From Priapulus caudatus (lineage: Eukaryota > Priapulida > Priapulimorpha > Priapulimorphida > Priapulidae): a stretch of DNA of 64,000 bases. The first letter of the stretch is position 1. The number at the start of each line of letters is the position of its first letter. The stretch covers positions 238,413-302,412 of the forward strand of contig NW_014577195.1 in assembly GCF_000485595.1 (NCBI RefSeq), in the 5' to 3' direction. The notes beneath the pieces are model-generated. The model had not been told where the DNA came from, ran no database searches, and was given only the letters and a program-made list of their open reading frames with translations. The position numbers and the translations under genes were made by a program. Shown piece by piece: positions 49,101 to 61,727 of this stretch.

Positions 49101-52100
49101 CGGCGTGTGCGCGTGCGTGTATCGGGAGATTTACGATTATCTTTCTATTATTGTTTTTTCTCGCCTCTACTATTTTGTAGTTTTACTATTTTTATGTCCT
49201 CCATTCTCTCTCCACTCCCTTTTCACCCCTTCCCTCTATTTTTCCCAACCCCATCACTTTCCTTGTTTTTCACCACTCCTATTTCGCTCGCCCCTATTTA
49301 TTCTTGATCTCCTCTCCTTCTCCTTACCTCCTCTCTCTCGCTCTCTCGCTCTCTCTTTATATTTGTTATGTCGCTCATACCTGTTGCACGTTCCACCGTG
49401 CAGGCATGGGTTATGAGTACACGGGTCGTTCCTGATCTCACACAGAGGACCGGTGAAGTCAAACAGACAAGTGCATTCGATGGCGTAGTCGTCAAAGTTG
49501 CACGAACCACCGTTCTTGCACGGGTTGGGAAAGCAAGGCTTCGCTGTAAGAAATCATACTACATTAACGCATACTGCTTACTCTAATATAATAGTGTGAA
49601 GGATCCGCTAAGATCTGTTTCCATGCATTAGAGAGATTTTAGGGTGGAACCTTGTATCACTCATGAAAAATCCCTCCTTGCCGATGTTTATCGTTAAATG
49701 CTTTCGTCGGAGATATTTGGTATGAAACGCCTATTATGAATATATGATGAAACATGAAATGCGAGCGAATATGCAAGTAGGTGCGTCGGTACACTTCTAA
49801 AGAACTTGTCAGGTTTTGTCTGTAGTCGGTCGTGCTTGTGAAACTGATACCGTGCCACAAAACGTATATAGGCTACATGAAGCTAGACGGCCAAATTAGC
49901 ATACATTATAGTGTGTATAGAAATACGACACGAGATAAACGTCGACCCTGGACAGTGCCTGTTAAACGGCGTTTAAACGTAGAGATATCTGCATTCAAGC
50001 GAATTCGCTCCAGTCTTTACCGCGAGATGATGAGGTATAGCAAAAACTATTCGCACAATAATAAACGCACTCTGCCAGGCATAACAACGTGACAATCTTC
50101 AGGAGGCTGGTGTAGACACACGCACGAGGCGTGCTCGCTTCCGCTATACACAGATCTGTCATTATATTCCGGTTTTCATTTCCTCTCGGTCAAGGCTGGC
50201 GAACGCGTCGATGGAAAATTGCTTGTTTGATAATTGAAAGAATACAAACACTATCTGCGCTCCATCGTTGCAATACAGATGTATCCATCGCGAGTAAAAA
50301 TGAAAGCAATTGTTGTTATTTTAGGCTAACCCTGCAAGGCTGATAGGTGACCCATCTTCGCTCAATGCCAAACTATACTCGAAGCGAAATGCGCTTACTT
50401 AACTGTGCCAGGCCGACACGCGATAACACGTCTTCGTTGGTCACCACGTGATTTACCGCAATTTCGGCAAACTAGAGAAGGCATAGCCATCGAACACGAA
50501 AATTGCAGGGTGCGTTGTGTAAAATGAGAGCTGTAGGTATATTCGACATCGCGCGAGACACGTTGCAATGCAATCACTTCGCTCTCCGTACATGCCCCCC
50601 CTTACTCAAACACGCGTATGTGTGTCAGCTGGGCGTTTATGGGATAATCCCGAGAGCCCAGTCTCGCTCCGACTGCGTGTCAAAGGCTGGCTGCTGGTCA
50701 TTTGCGGATCTCCTTCCATCATTTCTGGTGCTGTTCGTGTACCCTGCACGCGTTACACGCAGGCTAAATATACGCACATATTCTTCTCGTCTTTTATATA
50801 TTCACACGCAACCAGCACGCTGAAACCATTTGCAAACAAGATGGACTAACATGGCCTAATGTGCCGCGTTCTCTATCGTAATAGCGGGCTCTTGAATCTA
50901 TAGGCATGAGCTGCGATTTGGGACTATTCGATCATTTTGCCCTCATTTAGGGTCAAGATTACAATTCAAAATACGAAGCTTAAATAAGGCGGTCAATAAC
51001 TTATATGCGCACCCAATCTTTATAAAATCTGTGGTACGTACTGTCTGGATGTCTTTTGGCGCGACTCTGTGACACAAGCGAAGGCGCTTCATATGAGTGA
51101 TGTAATTATGAAAGCGATGGAAAAAATGATGAATAACCTCCATTGATGCTATACCACCAGCACCAATAACTACGGTTGATTTTATTATTTTGCCATAGAT
51201 GTACGTATGTATATCCCTCACAACCCTTCTTTAGCTATTGTTTACTAGTCTCCTTCACTATTTATGACCATCGCATTTCATTCCTCAGTCTCGTGTCTAC
51301 TTTTTTCCATTCGCCAACACACAATCTACACTTTTGCTTGGCTATCTATGGCTGGCATTTCGCTTCTAGCTGCAAACGTATCGTAATGTACGGCCAAAAT
51401 ACCGTGAAACGCTTCTGCACAATATCTGTTAACATTACGTTACTTAGTAGAGCACGAAGGGTCGTTGTCGTAACAGGTACTACAGATATGTACCCGAGGT
51501 AGTTTTAGGTTGTTTAGTATTATGTTTATATTTTTATATAATTAGGAGGTAGTTTTAGGTTGTTTAGTATTATGTTTATATTTTTATATGAGGTCTGTTT
51601 AGGGTTAGGGTTAGAGTTAGGGTTAGGGTTAGTGTTAGGGTTAGGGTTAGGTCGACAAGTCTGGTACACTTTGTGTATACATATATGTACCTCGGGTACA
51701 TATCTGTAGTACCTGTTACGACAACGACCCCTTGAGCCTTAGTAGACTGAAGTATGATTCGTGATTTGATTTAGTCTCCACAGGTCGTTGAGTGCAGTTA
51801 GGTTGTGATCGATAGGGTGGCCGGGGATGAGTGGGCGACGCACGGTGTGATTGGGACGGGTGGGTGGGCCATGGCTGGTTTCTGGGCGGACGAGGCGGAA
51901 GATGGCGTCCGTACCTTTCAATATAGTTCGCGATCTATGTCGGTCATATATCTTGTGTTATATCACTATCAATTGTTACACACCGACCAGGCTCCGGAAC
52001 CAAAAATTGTTAAAGCCAAACAATTAATTACAGTAGTTGAACGCGTCGCGAGGCGCGAAGGCACCAGTCGCGGTAGACTGGGGCGAGAAAGTGAGTCAAT

Positions 52101-53080
52101 AATCTGCGTCCAATAAGGTTTTCCGCTCGTTTCCCGCCCTGCAATTTCAAATGCCTTCGGCGCCGTTCGTTCTAAATTATGCGTGCAAAATCTCCGCAAA
52201 ATTACTCCTGACGCGCCGTTTAAATGTCCCATTGTAGCGCAGTTACAATTGCGGAGCGCTGGAATTTCAGCCAAAATCACGCATGCAGTCACGAGCGGTC
52301 GATTATGCCAATCGGATCCGATGCGGTAATGAGTGCGCTCGGCCGCGATTAGCGATCGTCGCTGTTTGGTAACTTATTTGGAATACCTAGACTCGGCGAT
52401 CAATCGGCAGATTTAGATCGAGTCCAATTGGAAAGTTGAAAATTACCTAGTGTCACGAACGCCGACTACGCAATGCCTGACTCTCAGCGAGCTGGTAGGG
52501 CGCTATTCCTGGTAATCCCTTCGATAATATGTGCTGCACACACACCTCACCTTCAAAGCTTCCCTTGTTATAGGCAAGCGGACGCCCGAGCGATTATAAT
52601 GTTTGTAATGGGACATTACACAAATAACGGAAAACCTAATGAAGAAAATATGGAACGCGCTAGAAACACGCAGTAAATTGGCGACCATTGAGTGAGAGTT
52701 TGAATGTTTAGACCTCCGTGAAACAGAATAGAGAAGAACTGTAATGTTTTCTGCGCATCTACGCCTAACGCTAGTCTTTCCTACTTACGTTGTCTATACT
52801 TCGGAGCTGGGCCGTAACCCGGAGCCGGCAGGTAACCGCTCGGTGCGGGTGCGGGTGCGTACTCCTTCGGTGCCGGTACGTACTCGGGATCGTACGCAGG
52901 CAACTCGGGGCCGTAACTAGGGCCGTATTCTGCAGGTCCATACGACGGCCCCGGGCGGGGTACATGCGGTGCAGAGTCGTAGTAGTCAGGTCCGTAGCCG
53001 CCTCTGCTGTAGGAGCGGGGTGGCGCAGGCAGGGCACTGATCGCTCCCACTAACAGTAGCACGCTCACTGCTCGCAACAT
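46194..53080 (-). CDS. Secreted Tyr/Pro-rich protein with four EGF-like domains (complete)
   Basis: Six exons join with matching phases: 53080-52789, 49543-49381, 48432-48263, 47869-47708, 47238-46773 and 46464-46194 (TAG), giving 507 residues. A signal peptide ([16 protein letters not shown], then LPAPP) is followed by a Tyr/Pro/Gly stretch to about 97 ([20 protein letters not shown]). Four six-cysteine EGF-like domains follow, at about C101-C132, C139-C172, C179-C212 and C219-C252 (NPCxNGGTCN...CTCPYG..GPRCE). The tail of about 250 residues is rich in P, Y, A and E ([20 protein letters not shown]). The EGF domains lack the usual calcium-site residues. It has no membrane segment, so it is probably an extracellular matrix, cuticle or adhesive protein. 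The layout recalls EGF-containing mussel foot protein 2 only in general terms. An in-frame ATG at 53200 is a less likely start, since TTTTGCAG precedes the chosen one. Confidence 0.9.
48645..48806. repeat. (TACCA)n pentanucleotide array
   Basis: About 30 units of CCATA, with a GCCAT variant block near 48680-48705 and TACTA variants at the end. It lies in the EGF gene intron. Confidence 0.96.
48915..49370. repeat. GTGCG low-complexity tract then T/C-rich tract
   Basis: GTGTGCGCGCGTATGC-type repeats run to about 49120. A pyrimidine-rich stretch then ends in (TCTCGC)n at 49330-49365, immediately beside the splice donor of an EGF exon at 49380. Confidence 0.9.
49544..51458. other. EGF gene intron 1, no other gene recognised
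   Basis: Several short frames were seen on both strands. None has splice support or a family signature. Confidence 0.5.
51459..51730. mobile_element. MITE-like family B with TTAGGG core
   Basis: The left arm, starting GGGTCGTTGTCGTAACAGG (51459-51503), and the right arm (51688-51730) are near-perfect complements of about 43 bp. Inside is a 46 bp direct duplication (AGGTAGTTTTAGGTTGTTTA, at 51499 and 51545), then TTTAGGGTTAGGGTTAGAG and further TTAGGG units (51598-51650). It lies in intron 1 of the EGF gene. Confidence 0.9.
51740..52788. other. EGF gene intron 1, no feature recognised
   Basis: No exon between the first (52789) and second (49543) EGF-gene exons is needed by the phases. Confidence 0.5.
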
Positions 53081-53640
53081 GGCTGCAAAATAATTATACG
53101 CAAATAAGTAATCATTCGCGAATACGCTATGTGTTGCTCCTATAAGTATTACAATTAGTACTAGAATATATAGATTTATAGCTGCGTATGTATGTAGCAT
53201 GCTGTGTAGTGATATATATCATGGCTATACTTGCGTCTATATGAAGCGATGTAGTCGGGATTTGATGAGTATAGATTGTGCTATCCCTCTTTTACTGGAA
53301 CGTCCGGTGGACTCTATCTGCGAATCTTTTTCCTAATTAACTATTTTGTCTCATACAACTGTTATGTCATGGTTAATAACCACCGGGTTGGAAAAGGAAA
53401 ATCTGGTTTCATTGTTTCCTAATGCTGGTATACTAGCTGTGGAATCTAGGTCATATCAGCTTATTTATAATGTAATGTGATTTGCGATGAACAGAGTGGG
53501 CGTTGTTTAATTTTGACACATTGATCAGGTGTAAATAAGATTTCCTAATACGCGAATAGATCGAGCGATTGTGTGCACGCGTTTACTATAACGCCTTGAA
53601 CTACATCGTTTAGCCGCTCTATATATGTAGGAAAACATGA
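53081..53640. other. 5' flank of EGF gene
   Basis: Probable promoter or 5' UTR. TTTTGCAGCC just before the start codon could be an acceptor for an untranslated first exon. No clear TATA box can be assigned. Confidence 0.4.
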
Positions 53641-53765
53641 AAGTTCCTTTATCGACGCATGCGCATAAAAACACGCACGTACATAAAAACACGCACGTAG
53701 GCCCTACGCACGCACACGAACACGCACACGCACACGGTCAACACTCACTCTCTCTCTCTCTCTCA

Positions 53766-53850
<85 letters not shown>

Positions 53851-53865
53851 GCACCCGCGCGCGGT
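53640..53865. repeat. (CT)n, (CA)n and CACG-rich microsatellites
   Basis: ACACGCACGTA repeats, then CTCTCT, then about 35 CA units (53772-53846). The open frames are artefacts. Confidence 0.96.
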
Positions 53866-56575
53866 TGTCTAATATTTGGATTTTATCAATAGCATTTATG
53901 TCAGCTGTTCAATGTTTAAGAAATAAAACTGCGATATTGGATAGTAAAGCTAAGAACTGCCAGCAGCATATTCATTTAATTGTGATAGCAAAGCTAATTC
54001 TCAGAACGCTTATGAAATATTTTCGTAAGAATCGATCGGGTTCGTCTTGCCAGTAAATAAATTATCAATATAGTTTTTTGTTGGCATTTCCTTCGATAAA
54101 ACGAATGTCTAAGAATTGATTTTAGCGGATTTAGAATGATTGATGATTCCAATTTGAAAGTTTTGCTACAGGATTACCTAATATACTCACAAGAGTACGA
54201 ATAATCCATATATTTCATTGATATGATTCCTATCAAGGTACAACAGGAATCTAAATAAACCATATAGGCCTATTACATTAACGAAAGAATACCTATATTC
54301 AGTAGTAAAGAAGGCAATTTCCTGTACATCGTCGAGCACCTTTCCCATGAAATTATGTTGTTAATTATTGTATATAATCTACTTAATTGTTCTTATAATG
54401 CTTATTAGTCCATTATTTTTCGCTATTTTTAGAAGACACACGCACTTATGCATACGCACACGCATGCAAGCATCCATGCATCCAATGCATCTTATTATTC
54501 GGAATAAATGATTAACTATGCGATATAAAATAAATAACAATTCTACAAACTATTGTGGATTCAACCACGCTTTGTTTACACGTTCGACTAATTTTGGATT
54601 CTTATGATATTAGACATCCTATGGTCGGAACGGCGACGACATGCTGCTAATACTAATACTCTATGGCATCTATCAGCGCTTACCTCACAGACTTCTGTTG
54701 TAGCAGACTAGATGTATATACAACCTCTCACACTCTCACAATTTCCGACACTCGAATATACCCAGTATCGCTCTCACTACTTTTATATGAGCCGATAATT
54801 TGGCCACGCTCTATTTGACGCGCTGTAAAAACTCTGCTACTTTCCCTGTTCGCGCGAGAGTCCTTGTAGAATTCGCGTGTCATACTAGAGACACCTGTAT
54901 ACCCACGTGCAGGGGTCACTGAAGATAAAAATCGCATTCGGTGCGAAGAATTGTAACGTGACAACAGTGTCTTTTGTACAATGTCAACTATACACATTAT
55001 AGCTATGAGCTATTGCGTCACTGGTTATACATACGCAGCGTAATGGCATAGTTCGGCCCCACTATAGTCATAGCGGCATTTGTCTTTGTATTTGTAGGTA
55101 CTACTGGTATTAATTACTTGTTAATTATGAGTCTGTGCGGGAAACAATGGCAGCGATAGAGCCTTTAAAACGTTAATAAGCTCTTAATTACCGTCGCTTG
55201 TATCAATGTTAATCAGGCTAATTAACGTTCGAACGTAGTCTCCGGCGCTGCCACAACGTGTAGCTACATGGCACACACAGGGTGGCAGTCAGTTTATGGA
55301 AACGAGACCGTAGAGATTACGCGTGTGGTATGAAATGCAATATAGATCTATTATTGGTTTTGTTTGTTCGTTCTTATTTTATAGCGACGGCCTTCAGGTA
55401 AATCCGAAAAGTAAAAATTTGCTTTATCTCCTCTTCACGTACGTATATTTAAGGCTATACAAACTCACCCATAAGCAATCGGCTTTGTTGGACGGAGACT
55501 GTTACAGATACCAACGCAACACAGTTTCCGAGGCCCTGCGCTCCTCGAGGAACAAGAGTGACAAATGATTATACGTATCAGCTCGTCACTACAATAAATT
55601 GTGTACGTACGTGCGTGCGCGTGTATTTCCGTGTCCGTGTGTGCGTGCGTGCACGCGTGCGTGCGTGCGTGAAATATACATTCATTTGTATCTAGGCCTT
55701 GCGTAAAAATACAAGGCGTTCATGAATTAGAAAGGTAATTTCCTAATTCATGTATTCCTGTAAATATATCTCATTTTGGTTTAATCCGAATATGCACTAT
55801 TAGTTGTAGCTCTACGCATGCGATCGTATCGAAATATACAAGAACGATATATTACCATAATATGGTTATTAGACAGTGATAAGCTTACTGTTTGGCAGGC
55901 TAACGTTATAATGCAAACGAATAGTCTATACTATTCGGTAATTAATTTGAGCGCTATATTTACCTACCCCCATTCTCATGAGACGTTGATATTTCGTGGC
56001 AATACGCTTTCACAAATCGCGGCTATAAATACTCATATTGGTTTGCGAACCTTCTGAACATCTTCTCGAAATCGTGCCCTTGTTTAGTTAATAAAATATA
56101 CGTTTTTAATTAATAATATGTAAGTTTTTTTAAACTACTACTATCGGGCAACTTGCAGTCGCGTGTAGGATAGAAATAAGATAAATCTCAATTAAAAAAC
56201 ATAGTATTTTATTATTAGTTTTTCACATAAAATTAATAGCGTTTAGACATATTCGAACGCAAACGGACTCTACGCCATGCTTATACGCGTCGTTTATTTT
56301 TCTATTAATGCAACGTTAAGAGGCAGATGCTGTCACCGATGAATAATAATCATGCACAGCAGCTACGCGGAAGACAGAACACCGGCCGCACCTTAGCCCG
56401 ATGAATTATGTAATTGACCGGAAAGAGCATTTAGAACCGAAATAGAAATTCTCAATTCAGCGTCATCGCAGTCGTTTTATTAAATGCAGACCCAGTAAAC
56501 GCCAGCGCGCTGGCAAGCTAAGCATAACGAGCACATTCACTCTCTCTGTTCGTCACCCTTTTTATACCACCCACT
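53866..56575. other. No recognised gene
   Basis: A GTGCG microsatellite lies at 55600-55670. A small hairpin lies at 55719-55751 (CATGAATTAG and CTAATTCATG). Open frames such as 54728-54997 (minus) and 55323-55568 (plus) show no family feature. Confidence 0.45.
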
Positions 56576-56866
56576 AACGCTGAGAGGGTCTATGTCCCCC
56601 GGGGTACTGCCGGAACGTACCCTGGGTACGGTCCGGTATACCGGAACGTACCCTGGTACTATCTAATATGCCGGACCGTACCTCGCCTACTCCACTAACA
56701 AGTCTAGGGAGTCGCCTACGCCTACTCCCTAACCCCAACCCTAACCCTAACCTTAATCCTAACCCTAACCATATCAAATAGTGACCAGGGTACGTTCGGG
56801 TATACCGGACCGTACTCAGGGTACGTTCCGGCAGTACCCTGGGGGACATAGACCCTATGAGCCCCA
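56576..56866 (-). mobile_element. MITE-like family A with TTAGGG core, copy 2
   Basis: The ends AGGGTCTATGTCCCCC and GGGGGACATAGACCCT match copy 1 (31347-31570), in opposite orientation and about 65 bp longer. The centre carries CCCTAACCCTAACC with variants CCTTAATCC and CCCCAACC (56726-56770). Extra CCGGTATACCGG palindromes occur inside. Confidence 0.92.
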
Positions 56867-59130
56867 CTAACAAATGCCGGTGCAATTACATAGAGAATCG
56901 CGCAACGGTTCGCGGCATTTAACTACATCAAGCTCATCGTTTACCGAGCTCTCTAGGATAGGGAATTCTTTCAGGCACGGTCCCGTACGCAGAACGACGA
57001 TATTAGTATCATATAAAATAACTCACATCTCTATCTATACTTATCATGTATCATAAAAAAGTTCGCAGGTAGAAACGGCGTATAGCGCAATTACTGGTAC
57101 TTATACGCTTACGTAATTGTGAACGCCGACTATCGTCTATTGATCGTCTGCTGCCAGCGTGGTCGCCGAGCGCCTCGTCAATGCCGAGTAAATATAGTAG
57201 CGTCCATCACACTCGGATGCTGCGTCAGTCATTTGCTCATAAACGTGGTTATTAAACCATAGAGCGAAGCATGGCCAAATTCAGAGATGCAGTAGAGGTA
57301 GGCACAGAGAATGAAATCAATATGACGGTACCACCGTAATAAATATTTGAGAGCGGTAATTGTTTCGGCGAACTTTCTTTTTCTTGCAGAAATTTTGCTC
57401 AATCGAATTCCAAATATTATGTAGTATTGGATTATTGGATTATGTAGTATTATAGGACATTTAGAGTCAATCATTCCACACTCAAATTAGTGTTTAGAAC
57501 GAAAAACCGTATTCTCATTATATATATTACCAAGAGCAAATAATACATTATTATTAGCTCTTGATTTTACTTGTATCCAGTTCCTGGTATGCGATATATA
57601 TATATATATATATGTATATAAATATATGCGCATGCGTGCGTACGTGTGCGTGTATAAGCGCGCGTGTGTGTGCGGTGATTTATGTCATTGAATTTATTTT
57701 ATTCATAACTTGTAGTGTAAAGTATAAGGTAGGAGATTACATTGCTATCGGGAATTGATGCTTGTCTTACGTTAAAAACCTTGTGATAGATAATATTTAT
57801 TATTTTTAATTAGTCTAGAGACTCTAGACAATGAGGCTATGAACACTTACACTTCATGGTCAATTTTAGACTGTGATCTCATCACAGATCATTTAGATGT
57901 GGTTGCATAGCACACGTTCTATTCACTGGATAAATGGATCACGCGGCAAATTAAATCGTATTTATATAAATTAAAATTTCTCATTAAATAGAAAATATTT
58001 GGTTAGAGTATCAAGTCTCGCCACAAGCATTGTTGTATGCATATCCTACCATAATACGGCTATCAGATCCGTGAGTTATTGATTCATTTGTCGATCATGG
58101 TTTATGAGCGTTTTTTTAAATGTTATCTTTAAAATGTGCTGAAAATTATGGAAAATTGCTCCACTTGAATATGTTAACGATGGCTTAATTATGCGTCATG
58201 TTCTAGGTAATTTCCTCTGCCCCACATACAGATATGTCATATAGGACGCGAGACAGATTCAATATAACATATGCGAAAGTAACCGGTACTGGCTTATATG
58301 TCTTTGCTGGATATCTAAAAGTGCTGGGTAACTTATACAATGCTGGTTTTGTGATGTACGAGTGTTGCATACTCTCTTTGTTTAGCAGCCAGATGTTAGT
58401 AAACGGCGCACAGACAACGAGTTAAATAATTTTATGATCAGTCACGTTATTGTTTGGTAAGCACAATGCTGGCATGTGTTGTTATTATGCTATGGGGTGT
58501 ACGCCCTCAATTTCCGTCTCGATGTGTTGTCATAATGTTATAGATCACGTGTGTGTGCTGTACGTAAGAGGGGCACCACTATCGGTTCACATAGCGTTTC
58601 TGCTCACATGAATATTTTCGGTAAAAAATCGAGAGTCTATAGTACATATTAATCAAACCAGAGTTATGTTAAATGTTGTCATTAAATGTACTACACACAC
58701 TGCAATTCGTTTTACCCTACCACCGTACGTGTTTAACCAAAAAAATATGTATATTAGGGCTAGTAAGAATCATGACATCTCCATTTAGTTGGATTAGGAT
58801 TGCACTTAATTACTTGAAAAAGTTGAAACGCAATTATGATAACAGTCGCAATAGTAGTAGCAGCGGCTGCAAGGCCACCAACAACAAATACACAAAGGCC
58901 CCCAATTGACGTCGTTTCATTCAAAGTTGCTTTGTTATATAACGTCGTTGTAAAAAAACACCACTGATGCGTAGGCTAATTGTTACCTTTTACCTAAGAA
59001 TGGATGCTTGCTTTATTTTTTTATAAAAATTTAATATGTTTGAAACTAGTTTATTATTAACTTTTTTTGATATACGAAAGCTATCTTTGTTGGAAACGCG
59101 ATGGGATGGCAGAGCAAGTTAATAGGGGAA
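56867..59130. other. No recognised gene
   Basis: AT-rich. A TA run lies at 57596-57612, followed by CGTGCG repeats. A small palindrome at 57531 is listed separately. Confidence 0.45.
57531..57562. repeat. Short palindrome of the CARGAG family
   Basis: CAAGAGCAAATAATA pairs with TATTATTAGCTCTTG around CAT, one of the smallest members. The right half is nearly identical to that of the 12016 element (ATTATTAGCTCCTG). Confidence 0.85.
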
Positions 59131-59133
59131 TTA

Positions 59134-59191
<58 letters not shown>
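59134..59191. repeat. (TA)n microsatellite
   Basis: An uninterrupted TA run of about 28 units. Confidence 0.97.
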
Positions 59192-59192
<1 letters not shown>

Positions 59193-59784
59193 AATACATG
59201 TGGGGGAACATGTTTATAGTATTTCGATTTTCACCCAGGAGGGTCCATTTTTCAACACTAGGGTAATCGTGATCAGAACAAGGTTAGTGTAACTCTGTCT
59301 AGCCCTTATAGTAAGTAGCAATTACTAATATATTGAGCCCTGTTGACCTTCACAACTAAATATCATAGGGGCATCAACTTTCTGATTACCTGTAGTCATT
59401 GGCTGACAAATGCCTCTTTCAGTATTTCACGTCCACCTTCAATGACTATTTTAGCGTGATTATATTCACGCCGGTAGTTCAGTTTAAATACATGCAGATT
59501 CGCCTAGATATGAATTCGCGTGGTAATATTTCACTGTGATCATGCAGTCCGCTATTACTTGTCGACGTTTCGTGTCATAATATTTGTTAACTCATCAGTA
59601 ATGAGCTGCAATCATTGTTGTGAAATACCCTGCATGCCATGTTACTCTATGACAGTTTTGTTTTGTATCAAACGACTTTTGTTGCTCGTTGGTTGTAAAA
59701 TAACTGTTGTTATTGCAGTATATCAATTAGTAATTTACACAATTAAATGTTGGATTGGTTTTAAAGAGACCAGTAAAAAGAGTG

Positions 59785-59880
59785 GGAGAGGGGAGAGAGC
59801 GAGCGCCATAGAGAGAGAGGGGGAGAAAGAGCGAACGAAAGAGAGACAGCGAGAGAGAGAGAGAGAGAGAGAGAATCGGA
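59785..59880. repeat. (GA)n-rich purine tract
   Basis: GAGAGAGCGAGC repeats ending in a pure GA run at 59850-59873. Confidence 0.95.
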
Positions 59881-61340
59881 AGAGAAGTGTTTGTTTGTAA
59901 TTTTAATTTATTTTAATACGTGACACAAGCACACTGCAACAGTTGGCCTTGTCCGACCTTGACATGAATAGACGTCACATTACTTGCACATAACTTGCCA
60001 CGCAGTATTTTTTGTTAAATTTTGTTTATATCTCTTGTTATCGGATCCGCTTAACAGTTTTAACTTTTTTTTTTTTTGAATTGTTTTATTTTAGATAAAT
60101 TGATGTGGGAGACGCGAACGCGTTCCTATATTCAACTATACGTATCGAAACGAAGCAAACGTAACGTCCTGTGAAAATTGGGTGGAAGTAAATGCGTGCT
60201 TGCCCAACGCAATGCTTTCCCATTTTGCATACGACTACATTTCATCGACCAAACAATATCGGCTTCAAAACCTGTAATCTAAACTCGCGTGATTCAACCA
60301 GTCACATGCGCATGAGCATCACCGTAAGTCGGACCCCGACCAACCACAGTAGCTTCTTACCACTCGTAAACTCGATCATGACGCACCTGTTTGTGAATTG
60401 CGGTTTTCGCCGAAGTGTAAAGTTGTAATTGCAATCCTACTTATGCGCTGTCACAGACCTCCGTATGAAGCAGCATGCTCAAAATTTTCCGACGTACTCG
60501 CCGATACCTACGCACGTTACAGCCAGCGCTTCACGGCGTGCTTCTTACTTGATACAAAGCTATACAAAGCTTACTCCATGAACTATTCGACGACGCCAGC
60601 GTATTCACAAAATTTTGCATACGTCGGTGATACGCTGGCTTTCATACGCGAGGTGCTGACAGCGCATTAGAGACGCGGCAGCCGACCGCCCATCTCCTTC
60701 CCGTTGCCGCTTGAACAACTTCCGACAGTATACTTGCCGTGTGCTATAATGTATCGGGCTAGCGAGAATTTTCGAATACGCTGCCGCTCTATAATCTTTT
60801 GTTCGAAGTCGAATAAGAAGGGGGTCGGCGACACGTAAAGCTTTAGAGCGTACTAGAACGTTACAGGATAAATAAGCGTCCCCCCCCCCCTTCGTATCAC
60901 GCGACAGCTGGTATTACGCCCTTCTACGCGTTACGCCGCGCAGTATAATATAAACCTCCTGATCGTCTTGCAGTTCGTCGCTGTTCCTCGTTTACTTCGA
61001 AATATTGTCGCTAGGTTTCCCAAATAGTAATTAGGAGATTATCGCACCAAGCAGTTACATAAGGGCTGGTTGCCTGCTATGTGCATTTCTAATGCCAGTC
61101 TTCATGCAGTTTACTGATATTCGTTTTGCAATGCGTGTTTTGGAGCGCGCGTTTTCGTCGCGAGTCCTATCTTCTAATTTGCTGTAAGAAAGCGTATCTT
61201 TCATCAATTGCCTTCGCAGCTTTATCCTCTCCTCATTTCTCCTCGCTTCCACGCACATCCCCCTATCCCTCTCACACGTACCTGGACCCTATCTCCCCGT
61301 TTCTTTCGCCCTCTCTCGGCCACAGCACTTGGGAAAGTCT
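59881..61340. other. No recognised gene
   Basis: Open frames at 60192-60670 have no family signature. The part at 60470-60680 repeats CAAAATTTT and GATACGCTGGC-type phrases, and may be a decayed relative of the 10717 repeat. A C10 run lies at 60880. Confidence 0.4.
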
Positions 61341-61344
61341 CAAT

Positions 61345-61475
61345 CAAAAAATAATTGTAAACACATAATGTAGTTTACTACCAAAGTCCTTAAATGTTAT
61401 CCCTTACATGTTTCGCGCTATTGTTAAGCCGATAATTACCCGTAAAATGCCGCGTCAAATTGCTCCATCTGCAAC
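61345..61475. repeat. Half copy of foldback family G
   Basis: GTAGTTTACTACCAAAGTCC through CCGTAAAATGCCG and CAAATTGCTCC matches the right arm of the element at 30645-30955. Confidence 0.7.
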
Positions 61476-61727
61476 ACACAACACGCACGCCACCCTCTGT
61501 GCAGCAAACAGCATGAAGGTAATACCTTCTTTTTTAATTGAGACGTTCCAAGGTGCCGTGCGGCCCGCCCTCTTGATATATCCCTGCGCTCCTTCTTCCA
61601 CCGTATTCGTCCATCGCTGCCCTGCTGTGATTTGCCCGCTTATGTCCTATGCTGTCTATCTGTCCTGGTTGTTTATCTGGTCCGTCGACCCCCTCTGTCT
61701 GACGACCTGACTATCCAGAGAGACATA

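Noticed and set aside
53081-53200. Upstream in-frame ATG at 53200 for the EGF gene
   Set aside because: It would put a second hydrophobic stretch before a good signal peptide, and TTTTGCAG just before 53080 suggests intron or UTR. It is not excluded.
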